A stretch of DNA of 64,000 nt from Pontibacter ummariensis (GTDB lineage: Bacteria > Bacteroidota > Bacteroidia > Cytophagales > Hymenobacteraceae): contig NZ_FZOQ01000002.1 in assembly GCF_900188175.1 (NCBI RefSeq), positions 1 to 64,000 on the forward strand. The letters run 5' to 3'. Position 1 is the first letter of the stretch, and every line of letters begins with the position of its first letter. The translations under genes and the position numbers were made by a program. A model generated the notes under the pieces. That model was given only the letters and a program-made list of their open reading frames with translations, ran no database searches and was not told the origin of the DNA. Shown in pieces: positions 26,776 through 36,612 of this stretch.

Positions 26776-27609
26776 ATGGACATTTCTGTTATTATCCCTT
26801 GTTTCAATCACGGACACTTTATTCAGGAAGCTATAGATAGTGTCGAGTTGTTAAGTGGTGTAGAATATGAAATTATCATAATTGATGATGGCTCTACTGA
26901 TTCTTATACAATTCAAAAAATTGCGGAACTAAAGCAACTTAATTATAATATTATTTCTCATCCTAATAGAGGTTTAGCTTATTCAAGAAATATCGGCATT
27001 AAGAATGCAAAGGGGAAATATATACTGCCCCTTGATGCTGATAATAAGATTGATCCTGCCTATGTTTATAAATCTTTAGGGATTTTAAAAGATGGTAAAG
27101 CGGATATTGTTTATGCAAAGCCCATTTTTTTTGGTGATCTAAATAAGGCTAGACTATTTGAAGCTAGGGCGTTTTGTGGAGCAGATCTGTTTCTCGGCAA
27201 TTATATAGATGCTTGTGCCATTTTTGATAAAAGAGTGTGGAGCAGTACAGGTGGGTATGATGAAAACATGCCTGTACCAGGGCACGAAGATTGGGAACTA
27301 TGGCTTCATGCGCACATAAAAGAATTTAAATTTCAATTTTTAGAAGAATTTTTATACTTTTATCGTATCGTGAACGGTTCAATGATAGAATCAACAATTA
27401 ATCTTTACCATAAGAACTTTGAATACATTATTAAGAAGCACGCTTCATCTTATATAGGTTGGTTTGATCATTATAAACTTATTAACGATCAATTAAAAGC
27501 CCTTGAATATGTGTTCCAAATAAATAAAACAGATAGGGATAGACCTCTGAGAGCAATAATAAAGTATTCTCGTTTATTTTTGAAAGATGTTTTCTATAAA
27601 AATAGATAA
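26776..27609 (+). CDS. GT2-family glycosyltransferase, paralogue of the 13480 gene
   Basis: 277 residues. It shows ISVIIPCFNHGHFIQEAID, IIDDGSTD, LPLDADNKIDPAYVYKSLG (about 84-102), KPIFFGD and GHEDWELWLH. Length and motif spacing equal those of the product at 13480-14313. AAGGAGA precedes the ATG at good distance (ending about 26766). Donor and acceptor are unknown. Confidence 0.88.
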   Translation: MDISVIIPCFNHGHFIQEAIDSVELLSGVEYEIIIIDDGSTDSYTIQKIAELKQLNYNIISHPNRGLAYSRNIGIKNAKGKYILPLDADNKIDPAYVYKSLGILKDGKADIVYAKPIFFGDLNKARLFEARAFCGADLFLGNYIDACAIFDKRVWSSTGGYDENMPVPGHEDWELWLHAHIKEFKFQFLEEFLYFYRIVNGSMIESTINLYHKNFEYIIKKHASSYIGWFDHYKLINDQLKALEYVFQINKTDRDRPLRAIIKYSRLFLKDVFYKNR

Positions 27610-27722
27610 TTGCAATCTTTACTGATGCTTTTCATTTCTTTGATCATAGATACTCCAAAAGTATTCACTTCTAACGTGATATATTATTAATTAGCAATAC
27701 CTAACCAAGAATTATTTTACTT

Positions 27723-28568
27723 ATGATTTCCATTATTATATGTTCAAAAGATGATTCCCTATTTGACGCATTGTGTTTGAATATTAAAGAAAAAATTGGG
27801 GTCCAACATGAAGTCATAAAAATTAGTAATTCTGCGGGAGCCTTTAGTATAAGTGAGGCGTATAATCAAGGACTTGCAAGAGCAAAGTATGAATTCTTAG
27901 TTTTTGTCCACGAAGATGTTGCTTTTCATACTCAAGATTGGGGCCAAATTTTAGTTAACACTTTTAGTACAAACTCTGATGTAGGATGTATTGGAATAGC
28001 AGGTGCACTATATAAGACAAAAGCACCTTCTGGTTGGTGGGGGGTTGAAAAGGGAGACGCGGTTATTAATTTGATTCAACACGGAAATGGGGAAAAGAGA
28101 ATTGAAAGTGCAGGCTGGGGAGCGGGTGAAAGAATAAAGGAAGTAGCTGTAGTAGATGGTGTGTTTATGGCTACAAAGAAGAGCCTGGGTATTTGTTTCG
28201 ACACATCTATTCCGGGCTTTCATTGTTACGATTTGAATTTATCTATTGAGGTTAAGTTGAAAGGGTTTAAAGTTATTGTGACCAAAGAAATCTTTATTGA
28301 GCATTTTTCTCCTGGTTCGTTGAATAAAGGTTGGGTAGTTGCTTCATCGGTGTTGCACAATAAATATACTAATGCCCTTCCCATTTCCGTGCTTCCAGGC
28401 TCTGATACAAGCGCAAAAATGGAATTCTTAAACCTTTATAGTTTTATTAGACTTGCAATAACCCATAAGCTAAAGCTGTTAACTTTATCATATTGGTTTA
28501 AGCTTTTCAAGAGTAAACCCTTTGCTTTTGGAACCCATTATAGCTTATTAAGAGCAATTTTCAAATAA
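27723..28568 (+). CDS. GT2-like glycosyltransferase (Glyco_tranf_2_5 type)
   Basis: 281 residues. It begins MISIIICSKDDSLFDALCLN, and AYNQGLARAKYEFLVFVHEDVAFHTQDW (read as two adjoining parts, about 47-74) has the HED acidic motif of this subgroup. GWWGVEKGD and VVDGVFMATKK (about 139-149) follow, then IPGFHCYDLNLSIEV. The combination matches the small GT-A subgroup often found in surface-glycan loci. Specificity is unknown. Confidence 0.8.
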   Translation: MISIIICSKDDSLFDALCLNIKEKIGVQHEVIKISNSAGAFSISEAYNQGLARAKYEFLVFVHEDVAFHTQDWGQILVNTFSTNSDVGCIGIAGALYKTKAPSGWWGVEKGDAVINLIQHGNGEKRIESAGWGAGERIKEVAVVDGVFMATKKSLGICFDTSIPGFHCYDLNLSIEVKLKGFKVIVTKEIFIEHFSPGSLNKGWVVASSVLHNKYTNALPISVLPGSDTSAKMEFLNLYSFIRLAITHKLKLLTLSYWFKLFKSKPFAFGTHYSLLRAIFK

Positions 28569-28641
28569 ATGCTGTATCCTTTAAGGGGCACTTCCTAGAA
28601 GATAGTCATAAATAATAAATAGTTAAAGGCTTCCAAATACA

Positions 28642-29589
28642 GTGTATAGAGTTTCAGTTGTTCTTCCAAACTACAATCATGCGAAGTTCCTCAGGCAACG
28701 GATTGATAGTGTACTCAACCAGTCCTTCCAGGATTTTGAATTAATCATTCTGGATGATTGCTCCTCAGACAATAGCAAAGAAATTATTGAATTATATAGA
28801 GAGCACCCTAAAGTTAGCAGTATAATTTATAATAATGAGAACAGCGGAAGCACGTTTAAGCAATGGGAGAAAGGCATAAAGGCGGCACAAGGCAAATATG
28901 TGTGGTTTGCAGAAAGCGACGATTATGCAGATCCGCAGTTCCTGGAAAAGATGGTGCCACTGCTAGAAGATAATGAGCATGTAGGGTTGGCATTTTGTAA
29001 TTCTCACGTGATAGATGGAGCAGGTTATATTACTTCCAACACCAATACCTGGATTGGAGCCTATGAAATAAAACAAGAGGCCGACAAAACCACTACATTT
29101 AATGGTTTCCAATTCTGCCTAAAATATTTATTTTATACATGCAGAATCCCGAATGCCAGCGCTGCTCTTTTTAGAAGAGAACCAGTTATAAATAATATTC
29201 ACTGGATAGACACATCACTAAGAAACTCTGGTGATTGGAAACTGTGGATAAACATCTGTTTGACAAGTGATATTGTCTGGCTTAATCAGGATCTCAATTT
29301 TTTCAGAATTCATGGTTCAAATGTTACCAACTCAATCGAGCTTCTGAACAAAGAAGCACATCTTATTCTGAAAGATTTAATTAAAAGGAACCATTCTCAA
29401 AAGATCTATGAGAGTTTGGTTATATGGTCTTTTAAATCAGCACCTTGGGTTAATGGATTTACAATAAATGTAGCTAATATAAAACGTTACTTTGAAAATA
29501 ACAGGAGTTTGAAAAGTGGGTTTTACCTTATAACCTACTTAAACAAGCAGTTTATTATTTCGATGAAAAAAAGGATGAGTAGCTATTAA
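28642..29589 (+). CDS. GT2-family glycosyltransferase
   Basis: 315 residues from GTG 28642, because YRVSVVLPNYNHAKFLRQRI starts right after it and no ATG fits. ILDDCSSDNSKEI (about 36-48) and WFAESDDYADPQFL (about 88-101) are the nucleotide and metal motifs. It falls in the group of GT2 enzymes with an N-terminal VxLPNYNH signature. Confidence 0.88.
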   Translation: MYRVSVVLPNYNHAKFLRQRIDSVLNQSFQDFELIILDDCSSDNSKEIIELYREHPKVSSIIYNNENSGSTFKQWEKGIKAAQGKYVWFAESDDYADPQFLEKMVPLLEDNEHVGLAFCNSHVIDGAGYITSNTNTWIGAYEIKQEADKTTTFNGFQFCLKYLFYTCRIPNASAALFRREPVINNIHWIDTSLRNSGDWKLWINICLTSDIVWLNQDLNFFRIHGSNVTNSIELLNKEAHLILKDLIKRNHSQKIYESLVIWSFKSAPWVNGFTINVANIKRYFENNRSLKSGFYLITYLNKQFIISMKKRMSSY

Positions 29590-29631
29590 AAGCACATCTA
29601 AAACTGTTAAGGATTTTTAACTATTACTTCT

Positions 29632-30861
29632 GTGGCTACTATACTTACCATTATACCATACCCTTTCTACCCGCCAATTAGTGGTGGAGCCTTGCGATGT
29701 TTCCATATATTAAAAGAAATGTCGCGGCAGCATATGGTGTATGTTTTAACTTGCCAGCCTCCGGAAGAATTTAAAGCTCCTGATGGCACAAGTTTATCCC
29801 CGAAAATCAAATTTATAAATTTCGAGGAGAGAGGGCATTATAAGTCAATTTTTAACTTACTTCCATTAAAATTAGCTGATGCTATAAATCATCGAATTAT
29901 TGTCAGATCATTTTCATCCACTGCCAATCAAACATTACTAAGATCATATCTTACTCTAAACAACCTTCTCAGACAGGTAAAGTTTGATATTATTTATTAT
30001 GAAGGCTTGGAGGCGCTAGGTTTGTTCAGGGATATCATTCACCGCAGTTTACCTTCTGCTATACATTTATATGATGCCCATAATGTAGATTCAGTTTTGT
30101 GGATGCAGCAGGCAAAAACTCAAAGATGTCAGAAGTTAGCAGGTTACGCACAGGCAGCGCTTTCGCTGGAAAAAACACTTCATAAAAAGGTGAATGCCTA
30201 CTTCTGCTGCAGTGAAGAAGACAATATACTGCTGTCAGAGCTAAATGGTAACAACTTAACAGGCACAGTTATTCCTAATGGAGTAGATATCCAGGAGAGA
30301 CCTTTTGATGATAGCAAAGACAAGCATTTGAACAGAGAGCTCCTGTTTTGCGGGAGCCTGGACTATCTTCCGAACAGGGAAGGATTGCTATGGTTCTACA
30401 GAGAAGTACTGCCTCTGGTGAAAGATGCAATGCCTACAATAAAATTGAATGTTATTGGTAACCTACTGGAGACTAGTGCTTACCAGAATTTAATCGAAGA
30501 TCCGGCGGTTAACTTTTTAGGGAGAGTAGAGAGCGTAGTTCCTTTTTACCAAACCGCTGGCGTTTCTATTGCGCCACTGTTAAGCGGAAGTGGTACCAGA
30601 CTAAAAATTTTAGAGGCTATGAGTATGGGCAATCCGGTTGTGTCAACTACAGTTGGTGCAGAAGGTATAGCCTGTACTCATGGAGAGAATTTATTAATAG
30701 GCGACACTCCGGAAAAATTTGCAGAAAATATATTAAGCTTGTTAAGAGAGGAAATCCAATTTAATTTTATCAGGACCCAAGCCTATAACCTTGTTAAAGG
30801 CAAGTATGATTGGCAGAGGATTGGGTTTGCTTTAAGAGATACTATAAAGAATTTAACTTAA
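29632..30861 (+). CDS. GT4-family glycosyltransferase
   Basis: 409 residues from GTG 29632 (ATILTIIPYPFYPPISGGALR follows). YDAHNVDSVLW, VIPNGVDIQ and LFCGSLDYLPNREGL are GT4 features. The donor region LLSGSGTRLKILEAMSMGN then PVVSTTVGAEGI (about 315-345) nearly repeats that of the product at 24328-25689. The two genes may add the same kind of sugar at different positions (inference). Confidence 0.88.
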   Translation: MATILTIIPYPFYPPISGGALRCFHILKEMSRQHMVYVLTCQPPEEFKAPDGTSLSPKIKFINFEERGHYKSIFNLLPLKLADAINHRIIVRSFSSTANQTLLRSYLTLNNLLRQVKFDIIYYEGLEALGLFRDIIHRSLPSAIHLYDAHNVDSVLWMQQAKTQRCQKLAGYAQAALSLEKTLHKKVNAYFCCSEEDNILLSELNGNNLTGTVIPNGVDIQERPFDDSKDKHLNRELLFCGSLDYLPNREGLLWFYREVLPLVKDAMPTIKLNVIGNLLETSAYQNLIEDPAVNFLGRVESVVPFYQTAGVSIAPLLSGSGTRLKILEAMSMGNPVVSTTVGAEGIACTHGENLLIGDTPEKFAENILSLLREEIQFNFIRTQAYNLVKGKYDWQRIGFALRDTIKNLT

Positions 30862-30946
30862 CAGTTTTCTCCATAAAATTTGATGACCAACTTAAAACAA
30901 CTACAAATCTGCTAATTTATAGTTGTATTTTGTTCTTTATTATTAT

Positions 30947-31804
30947 ATGAAAGACAGGCCTCTCATCAGTGTTCTAATGACAGCCTTTAACAGGGAAAAA
31001 TTCATTGCTGAGGCAATTGAAAGTGTGCTGGCTTCAAATTATACGAATTGGGAATTAATAATTACAGATGACTGCTCGTCTGATAGTACCTTCAATATAG
31101 CACAGAAATATGCAAAGAAAGATAAAAGAATCCAGGTTTACAAAAATGATTCCAATTTAGGTGATTATCCAAATAGAAACAAAGCTGCAAGCTATGCAAA
31201 AGGTTTGTTGTTAATCTATGTTGATTCAGATGATCTTCTGCATTCTGATACAATAGATAAGTGTGTTGCTTTGTTCAATCAATACCCCAACGTATCCTAT
31301 GGCATATTATGTCCTTATATAAAGACTAATGAAGTTCTGAATCCCAAACAAGCCATAAAGTGGCACTTCTTTCATAAGCCTCTGTTTCTAATAGGTCCGG
31401 GTGGTACAGTTATTAAGAATAGTTATTTTAGGAAGATAGGAGGATTTCCGACAAAGTATGGACCAGCTAATGACGGATACTATAATCTTAAGGCTGCATC
31501 TGGAACAGATACGGTCATCTTTCCATTTCCGCCTGTTGATTACAGGATTCATGACGGCCAGGAAATCAACAACAAGTATTCTTACCTTTATAATAGTTAC
31601 CGATACCTGAGGGATGCTTTAACTGAGTTAGATCTTCCTTTAAGTGAGAGAGAAATAGTATTTTTATTAAATAAAAATAGGAGGCGGTTCCTTACTAATA
31701 TTTTAAAGTTCTTTTGGAAAACTAAAGATTTGAGAATGACTAGTACAGCAGTGCGCTTGGCCCAGTTTAATATGAAAGATGCTTTATTAGCAGTTTTCCA
31801 TTAG
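30947..31804 (+). CDS. GT2-family glycosyltransferase
   Basis: 285 residues from ATG 30947. A TTG at 30923 would add YFVLYYY, which is not family-like. Motifs: LISVLMTAFNREKFIAEAIE, ITDDCSSDSTFNIA, LIYVDSDDLLHSDTI (about 88-102), then a GGFPTKYGPANDGYYNLKA acceptor region. The small gap of 14 bases to the next gene supports one transcript. Confidence 0.88.
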   Translation: MKDRPLISVLMTAFNREKFIAEAIESVLASNYTNWELIITDDCSSDSTFNIAQKYAKKDKRIQVYKNDSNLGDYPNRNKAASYAKGLLLIYVDSDDLLHSDTIDKCVALFNQYPNVSYGILCPYIKTNEVLNPKQAIKWHFFHKPLFLIGPGGTVIKNSYFRKIGGFPTKYGPANDGYYNLKAASGTDTVIFPFPPVDYRIHDGQEINNKYSYLYNSYRYLRDALTELDLPLSEREIVFLLNKNRRRFLTNILKFFWKTKDLRMTSTAVRLAQFNMKDALLAVFH

Positions 31805-31818
31805 TGTGATACTATTTT

Positions 31819-32799
31819 ATGCAGCAACCATTAGTATCCATAATTATTCCTGTCTATAACAGTGCAAAGTTTCTTGCTGCTGCTGTTTCTGCAGTTCAAA
31901 GGCAGACTTATGACAATACAGAAATAATTATTATTGATGACGCCTCTACTGATAATACCTATGAACTGGCGAAGACATATGAGTCTGAGACCTGCATTGT
32001 TCTAAGGCAAAATAAAGCTGGTGCTGCAACAGCAAGAAACTTAGGATTAAAGAATGCAACAGGTAAGTACGTTCAGTTTCTTGATGTCGATGATTTCTTA
32101 TCAGAAGAAAAAATTGAGCAACAGGTTAAAGCTTTAGATAATCAAGAAAGTAAAGTAGCTGTATGTTACTACATAGAGTTTTTTAATGAGGAAGAGTTAT
32201 GCTTAGGTAATACGTCAGTTGATCAATCGGACTTTATTTATTCCTCTGACTCCCCCGCTGATTTTTTAATAAATCTTTATGGAGGAAATGGAAAGCCAAA
32301 TTTTATTCAGACTAACTCATGGCTTGTACCAAAAGCTTTAATTGAAAAAGTTGGCGGCTGGCGTAATTATATTTGGCTAGATGATGATGGTGAATTTTTT
32401 GCCAGGGTAGTCTTAGCTAGTTCAGGTGTTGTGTATGTACCGGGAGTATATAATTATTATCGAAGATCGACCAGTGAATCCAATCTGAGTAACAGCACCA
32501 ATAAAAAGTATATTCAAAATGCATTACTATCTATTGATTTAAAATATGAGTACCTGAAGCAGAGTACCTGTGGTGGTAATATGAATAAAGCTATAGCTAC
32601 TCAATATTTGCATTTTGCAGTTTATACTTATCCTAAGTATAAATTAATCTCTAGAATGGCTTATAGAAGGTATAAGTCAATTGGTGCTACGGTTGCCCCT
32701 CCAAAATTGGGGGGTAAGTGTGTTGAGTTTACTAAATATGCCTTTGGCTGGAAAATTGCCCGATTAATCAGGTACTATCTGAGAGAAAGGAGCACATGA
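31819..32799 (+). CDS. GT2-family glycosyltransferase
   Basis: 326 residues. LVSIIIPVYNSAKFLAAAV, IIDDASTDNTYEL (about 38-50) and QFLDVDDFLSEEKI (about 86-99) mark a classical GT2. LDDDGEFFARV (about 190-200) is the acceptor-side acidic motif. Its stop overlaps the ATG of the next gene by four bases, so the two are translationally coupled. Confidence 0.88.
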   Translation: MQQPLVSIIIPVYNSAKFLAAAVSAVQRQTYDNTEIIIIDDASTDNTYELAKTYESETCIVLRQNKAGAATARNLGLKNATGKYVQFLDVDDFLSEEKIEQQVKALDNQESKVAVCYYIEFFNEEELCLGNTSVDQSDFIYSSDSPADFLINLYGGNGKPNFIQTNSWLVPKALIEKVGGWRNYIWLDDDGEFFARVVLASSGVVYVPGVYNYYRRSTSESNLSNSTNKKYIQNALLSIDLKYEYLKQSTCGGNMNKAIATQYLHFAVYTYPKYKLISRMAYRRYKSIGATVAPPKLGGKCVEFTKYAFGWKIARLIRYYLRERST

Positions 32800-34010
32800 A
32801 AAGTATACTGTTCCTTACATCCAACAACCTGGCTACAAACCCACGCTTAGTTAAAGAACTGGAGCTTGCAAGACAAAGCTATAAATGTACAGTATTCTAT
32901 TTTAACCTCTCAAACTGGAGTGATGCCATAGATGCAGAGATTCGTACTTCTATGCCTGACGTTGTATTTAAAATACTACCTACTGGTAAGGAAGCCTTAT
33001 TTACCTGGCTATTCAGCTCTTTGATCGAGAGATTGGCTCGACTCTTTTATCCTCCATATAAAGGCAGTTTAAGGCTGAATGCATTCGCCCACTCTAAAAG
33101 AAGCTTGCTGTTATGGCTTGCTATAAGGTGGCACCCCTATAAATATGATCTGATTATAGCTCATAACCTGGCAGCACTCTACCCCGCTTATAGTTTTTCT
33201 AAATTACATAACACGCCTTTCGCATTTGATCTTGAAGATTACCATCCAGGAGAGACGATAGGAGTAGATAGTGAAGATGAAATTAATAGAAGAAAGTACC
33301 TGATGAAAGACCTGCTCCCTGCTGCAGCCTATGTCAGTTATGCCAGCCCATTAATTGGCAAAGCTTTTCAGGATCTTCTAAAAGATAAAATAAAGCCAAA
33401 ACACTTCCTGATTAATAATTCTTTTTCATCTAAGGATTTTAAAGTTACACAAGAAATTGTTTCTGAAAAGCTTTCGCTTGTGTGGTTTTCGCAGAATATT
33501 TCGTTTGGCAGAGGGCTTGAGTTAGTTGTGCCTGTACTTTATAAATACAGAGAACAAATTAGCTTAACCTTGATTGGTAGTTTAAATAATGCATTTTATA
33601 ATAACTTTCTTAAAGTGTATGATAAAGTTCTTATTTATGTATTACCAATGAGACAAAAGGAACTTCACGCCATACTGCCAAGCTTTGATATAGGCTTAGC
33701 TATTGAACTTAGTGCAGCTGATTCTAACAGGGAGAAGTGCCTTACCAATAAAATATTTGCATATAGCCAGGCGGGATTGTATATTTTAGCAACGGATACA
33801 GAAGCTCAAAAACTTTTTATAGCCCAGAACCCGAAGGTCGGGGAAATAGTGGAACAAACTTCAGAAGATTTTGAGGTAGCAATTCAAGCAGCTTTAACTA
33901 ATGCAGAAGAGATAAAGAAGGGTAAGATGTGTCGCCAAGAAAAGGCCCGGGAACTGGCATGGGAACAGGAGTCAGGGAAAATATTAGAAGTATGGCAGCA
34001 CTTTGTCTAA
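32796..34010 (+). CDS. GT4-like (GT-B fold) glycosyltransferase
   Basis: 404 residues. It starts MKSILFLTSNNLATNPRLVKE, a start seen in a GT-B subgroup of Bacteroidota glycan loci. IIAHNLAALYPAY and FAFDLEDYHPGE follow. The C-terminal donor site is less canonical: REKCLTNKIFAYSQAG (about 309-324), as in enzymes with K-x-F-x-Y instead of E-x7-E. It is coupled to the preceding GT2 through ATGA. Confidence 0.75.
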   Translation: MKSILFLTSNNLATNPRLVKELELARQSYKCTVFYFNLSNWSDAIDAEIRTSMPDVVFKILPTGKEALFTWLFSSLIERLARLFYPPYKGSLRLNAFAHSKRSLLLWLAIRWHPYKYDLIIAHNLAALYPAYSFSKLHNTPFAFDLEDYHPGETIGVDSEDEINRRKYLMKDLLPAAAYVSYASPLIGKAFQDLLKDKIKPKHFLINNSFSSKDFKVTQEIVSEKLSLVWFSQNISFGRGLELVVPVLYKYREQISLTLIGSLNNAFYNNFLKVYDKVLIYVLPMRQKELHAILPSFDIGLAIELSAADSNREKCLTNKIFAYSQAGLYILATDTEAQKLFIAQNPKVGEIVEQTSEDFEVAIQAALTNAEEIKKGKMCRQEKARELAWEQESGKILEVWQHFV

Positions 34011-34072
34011 GTTATTATATCTATATCTGAACAATTTTCATCTGATTCAGCATAAGAATTACCCTAACAACA

Positions 34073-34954
34073 ATGATCACAAGAATTAAGCAAAGAGCCC
34101 AAAGATTTATTAGTGATGCTTTCTCCAGGGTACAGCAAGTTCAAAATACACAGGTGGAACAAGCAATGATTGCTAATCAATACCTCCTGATGAAAAAGTT
34201 GCTAACTCCTGAGGAAATGCCTGCATTTAAAGATGTAGGTTTTAGAGTACATTCTGAATTCGAAGAAGATGGTATATTATTGTATATATTCTCAATAATA
34301 GGAACCACGAATAAGCGTGTTGTAGAAATATGTGCTGGTGACGGTACGCAGTGTATGGCTGCAAATTTAATTATTAACCATGGGTGGGAAGGATTACTCT
34401 TCGATGGCGATAAGGGCTCAGTAGATCGGGGTGTAAATTTTTATGCCTCACATCAGTCAACATTCCTTCAGCCTCCAATATTTATCCATGCCTGGCTTAC
34501 AAGGGATAATATTAACACCTTAATCTCAGAAAGTGGCTTTATAGGTGAGATTGACCTGCTTAGTTTAGACATTGACGGTAACGACTATCATATTATGGAA
34601 GTCATAAACGTAATAAAGCCACGTGTGATAGTTTGTGAAACACACAATGTTATACCTAGCGATCTAGCATTAACAATTCCATATAATGAAAGCTTTTACT
34701 ATAGAGATGGAAATCAACATGAAGAATTCAGGTCTGTTTCATTATTAGCTATGAAAAATCTTTTAGCAGGTAAAGGTTATAGGCTTATTGGAGGACATAA
34801 GTATGGTTTTAATGCTTTTTTTATGCTAAACGATATAGGAGCAGAATATTTTCCTGAAGTTAGCGTAGAAGAGGTGCACAATAATTCATTCACCAGATTT
34901 CGCAGAGCAACTGCCTGGAAGGAAGTTAAAGATTTAGGGTGGCTTAGAGTCTGA
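34073..34954 (+). CDS. FkbM-like methyltransferase, divergent
   Basis: 293 residues. VVEICAGDGTQCMAANL (about 83-99) is a SAM-binding loop, and IDLLSLDIDGNDYHIMEVI (about 161-179) stands where FkbM enzymes have DVEG. The N-terminal 60 residues look helical. It is less typical than the other two FkbM genes, and the substrate is unknown. It is the last gene before an IS scar. Confidence 0.7.
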   Translation: MITRIKQRAQRFISDAFSRVQQVQNTQVEQAMIANQYLLMKKLLTPEEMPAFKDVGFRVHSEFEEDGILLYIFSIIGTTNKRVVEICAGDGTQCMAANLIINHGWEGLLFDGDKGSVDRGVNFYASHQSTFLQPPIFIHAWLTRDNINTLISESGFIGEIDLLSLDIDGNDYHIMEVINVIKPRVIVCETHNVIPSDLALTIPYNESFYYRDGNQHEEFRSVSLLAMKNLLAGKGYRLIGGHKYGFNAFFMLNDIGAEYFPEVSVEEVHNNSFTRFRRATAWKEVKDLGWLRV

Positions 34955-35780
34955 CAATTATATATTGATAAGTGCCTCCCTCCAGAAAAGCCGGGCCATA
35001 ATAAATTAGAGGAACCGGTAAATTTGTTGCACTAAAAAGTAAATGAATTGCCCAGAAAAGATCAAAGTTCACAGAGACGCAGTTTATATTATCCCTCAAG
35101 CAGTTAGACAGGTGTTTCTGTAGTGAAGGTTGATGGACTTTGTAGCCAATCAGCTCTACAACCCTTAACTATATCGATAGTTATAAGCCGCCAATGCCCA
35201 AGCATCCTGGTTGGGGCCAGTCACTAAAGAGATAAGACGTGGTAGCAGCTTTGGAACACTTCAGGCAGGATGTCAAAAGGCTCCTCTAGTGTATGTGTAC
35301 AGGGGGACAACGGTAGTAGTTTATCCCCTAAGGCGCTGGAAAAATGAGCTTATGATAACAAGTTGATGCTATACTTCTCCAGGTTCGGAAAACCCACCGA
35401 TAACGCCTTTAAAGAGTCCTTCAACGGTAGCTTCCGAGATGAGTGCCTAAACGTGAACTGGTTCCAGTCACTAGACTCTTAAGGATAAACAGGAAAAGAT
35501 TAAGGCCTGGAGGTAGGAGTATAACCACCTAAGGCGCCATAGTTCGTTGGATGACAGGACATCCGAGGAGTGAATGCAAAATAATGTACTAAAACCAAAA
35601 CTATCTACTTTTGACCGGTCCAGAAGATAGGAGGGCTTCAGAAGAACAGCAGACAATTAAGCATGATGCTTAAAAGCGAATTACTAAAAACAAGAAGTTA
35701 TCTTAGCAAAATCTAAGCCTTAGTAAATTGAACTGATGAAGCTAATTCTAATTACAATAAAACAAAAGAGCTAATCCTTT
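34955..35780. other. spacer scarred by a decayed IS3-family element
   Basis: There is no intact gene in 826 bases. The middle (35133-35573) is a transposase relic described separately. The first ~180 bases carry no recognisable coding signal. The last ~200 bases are AT-rich and lead into the next glycosyltransferase. Confidence 0.6.
35133..35573 (+). pseudogene. heavily decayed IS3-family transposase orfB relic
   Basis: Conserved blocks of an IS3-type DDE transposase appear across several frames. MDFVANQLYN is followed by QGDNGSSLSPKALEK (standing for the DNGxEFxSKALD block) and YFSRFGKPTDNAFKESFNG. FRDECLNVNWFQSLD and a final HSSLDDRTSEE follow. At least six in-frame stops and several frameshifts separate them. 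The relic is older than the elements at 21.8 and 45.3 kb. Its group is the one with a PTDNAFIESFNG signature, different from the other two. Confidence 0.85.
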
Positions 35781-36602
35781 ATGTTATGCTTTATAATTCC
35801 TTTGCGCTCAAAAGAAAGTTCTAAAAATTGGGAGCTAGAAGAGCAGTTGTTAGAAAGAACAATTAAGTCTCTTTTAAACCAAGAGAATCAAACCTTTAAA
35901 ATAATTCTTGTTTATGCAGATAAACCAAATTTAAGCATCTCTAGTGATAAGTTACTCATGTTTGAGTTTCCTTATCCTTTTCTAGAATATAAGGATATAA
36001 ATTATGATTTACCCGTAAGTAAGGAAAAACTAGATATTAAATGGGTAGTAGGTGAGATGGATAAAGGGAGGAAAATTATGTATGGCTGTAAAGAGGCAAA
36101 AAAACTAGGTTGTAACTATATTATGCAAGTTGATTCAGATGACCTAGTTCATAGAAATTTATCAAGTTTTGTGGACTCTAACGGCAATGCTAACAAACCT
36201 GGTTGGTTTATAGATAAAGGTTACATATATATTGAAGGCAAAAACTATCTTATAAAGCAAGCTTCTAAAATGAATTTAATAAATGGTTCTACCCATATTA
36301 TTAGAGATAGGTTAATCATAATTCCTGACTTTTTAAGCACTAAAGCGTCTGATTTCTTTCTTTTTTGTAATCATGGGTATCTGAGAAACAAAATATTTCA
36401 TGATAATAATGAGGAGTTAGAACCATTGCCTTTTTATGGTAACATCTATATTGCTAGCGGAAATAATCAATCAAACATATATGAACTGTCTCAAGCAAAT
36501 AATTTAAAGAATTTTTTTAAATTAATTTTAAGGAGCAAAATTATAACAAAAAGCTTGAAGAAGACCTTCGGCTTAAACAAAATTAAGCTGTATTTCTTTT
36601 AG
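35781..36602 (+). CDS. putative GT-A (GT2-like) glycosyltransferase
   Basis: 273 residues. MLCFIIPLRSKESSKNWELEE starts a GT-A-like fold. FKIILVYADKPN stands in the position of the second strand, and IMQVDSDDLVHRNL (about 114-127) provides the metal-binding DSDD. The conserved acceptor motifs are weak, so it belongs to a poorly described subgroup. The coding sequence is very AT-rich. Confidence 0.7.
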   Translation: MLCFIIPLRSKESSKNWELEEQLLERTIKSLLNQENQTFKIILVYADKPNLSISSDKLLMFEFPYPFLEYKDINYDLPVSKEKLDIKWVVGEMDKGRKIMYGCKEAKKLGCNYIMQVDSDDLVHRNLSSFVDSNGNANKPGWFIDKGYIYIEGKNYLIKQASKMNLINGSTHIIRDRLIIIPDFLSTKASDFFLFCNHGYLRNKIFHDNNEELEPLPFYGNIYIASGNNQSNIYELSQANNLKNFFKLILRSKIITKSLKKTFGLNKIKLYFF

Positions 36603-36612
36603 TAGACCCTTT

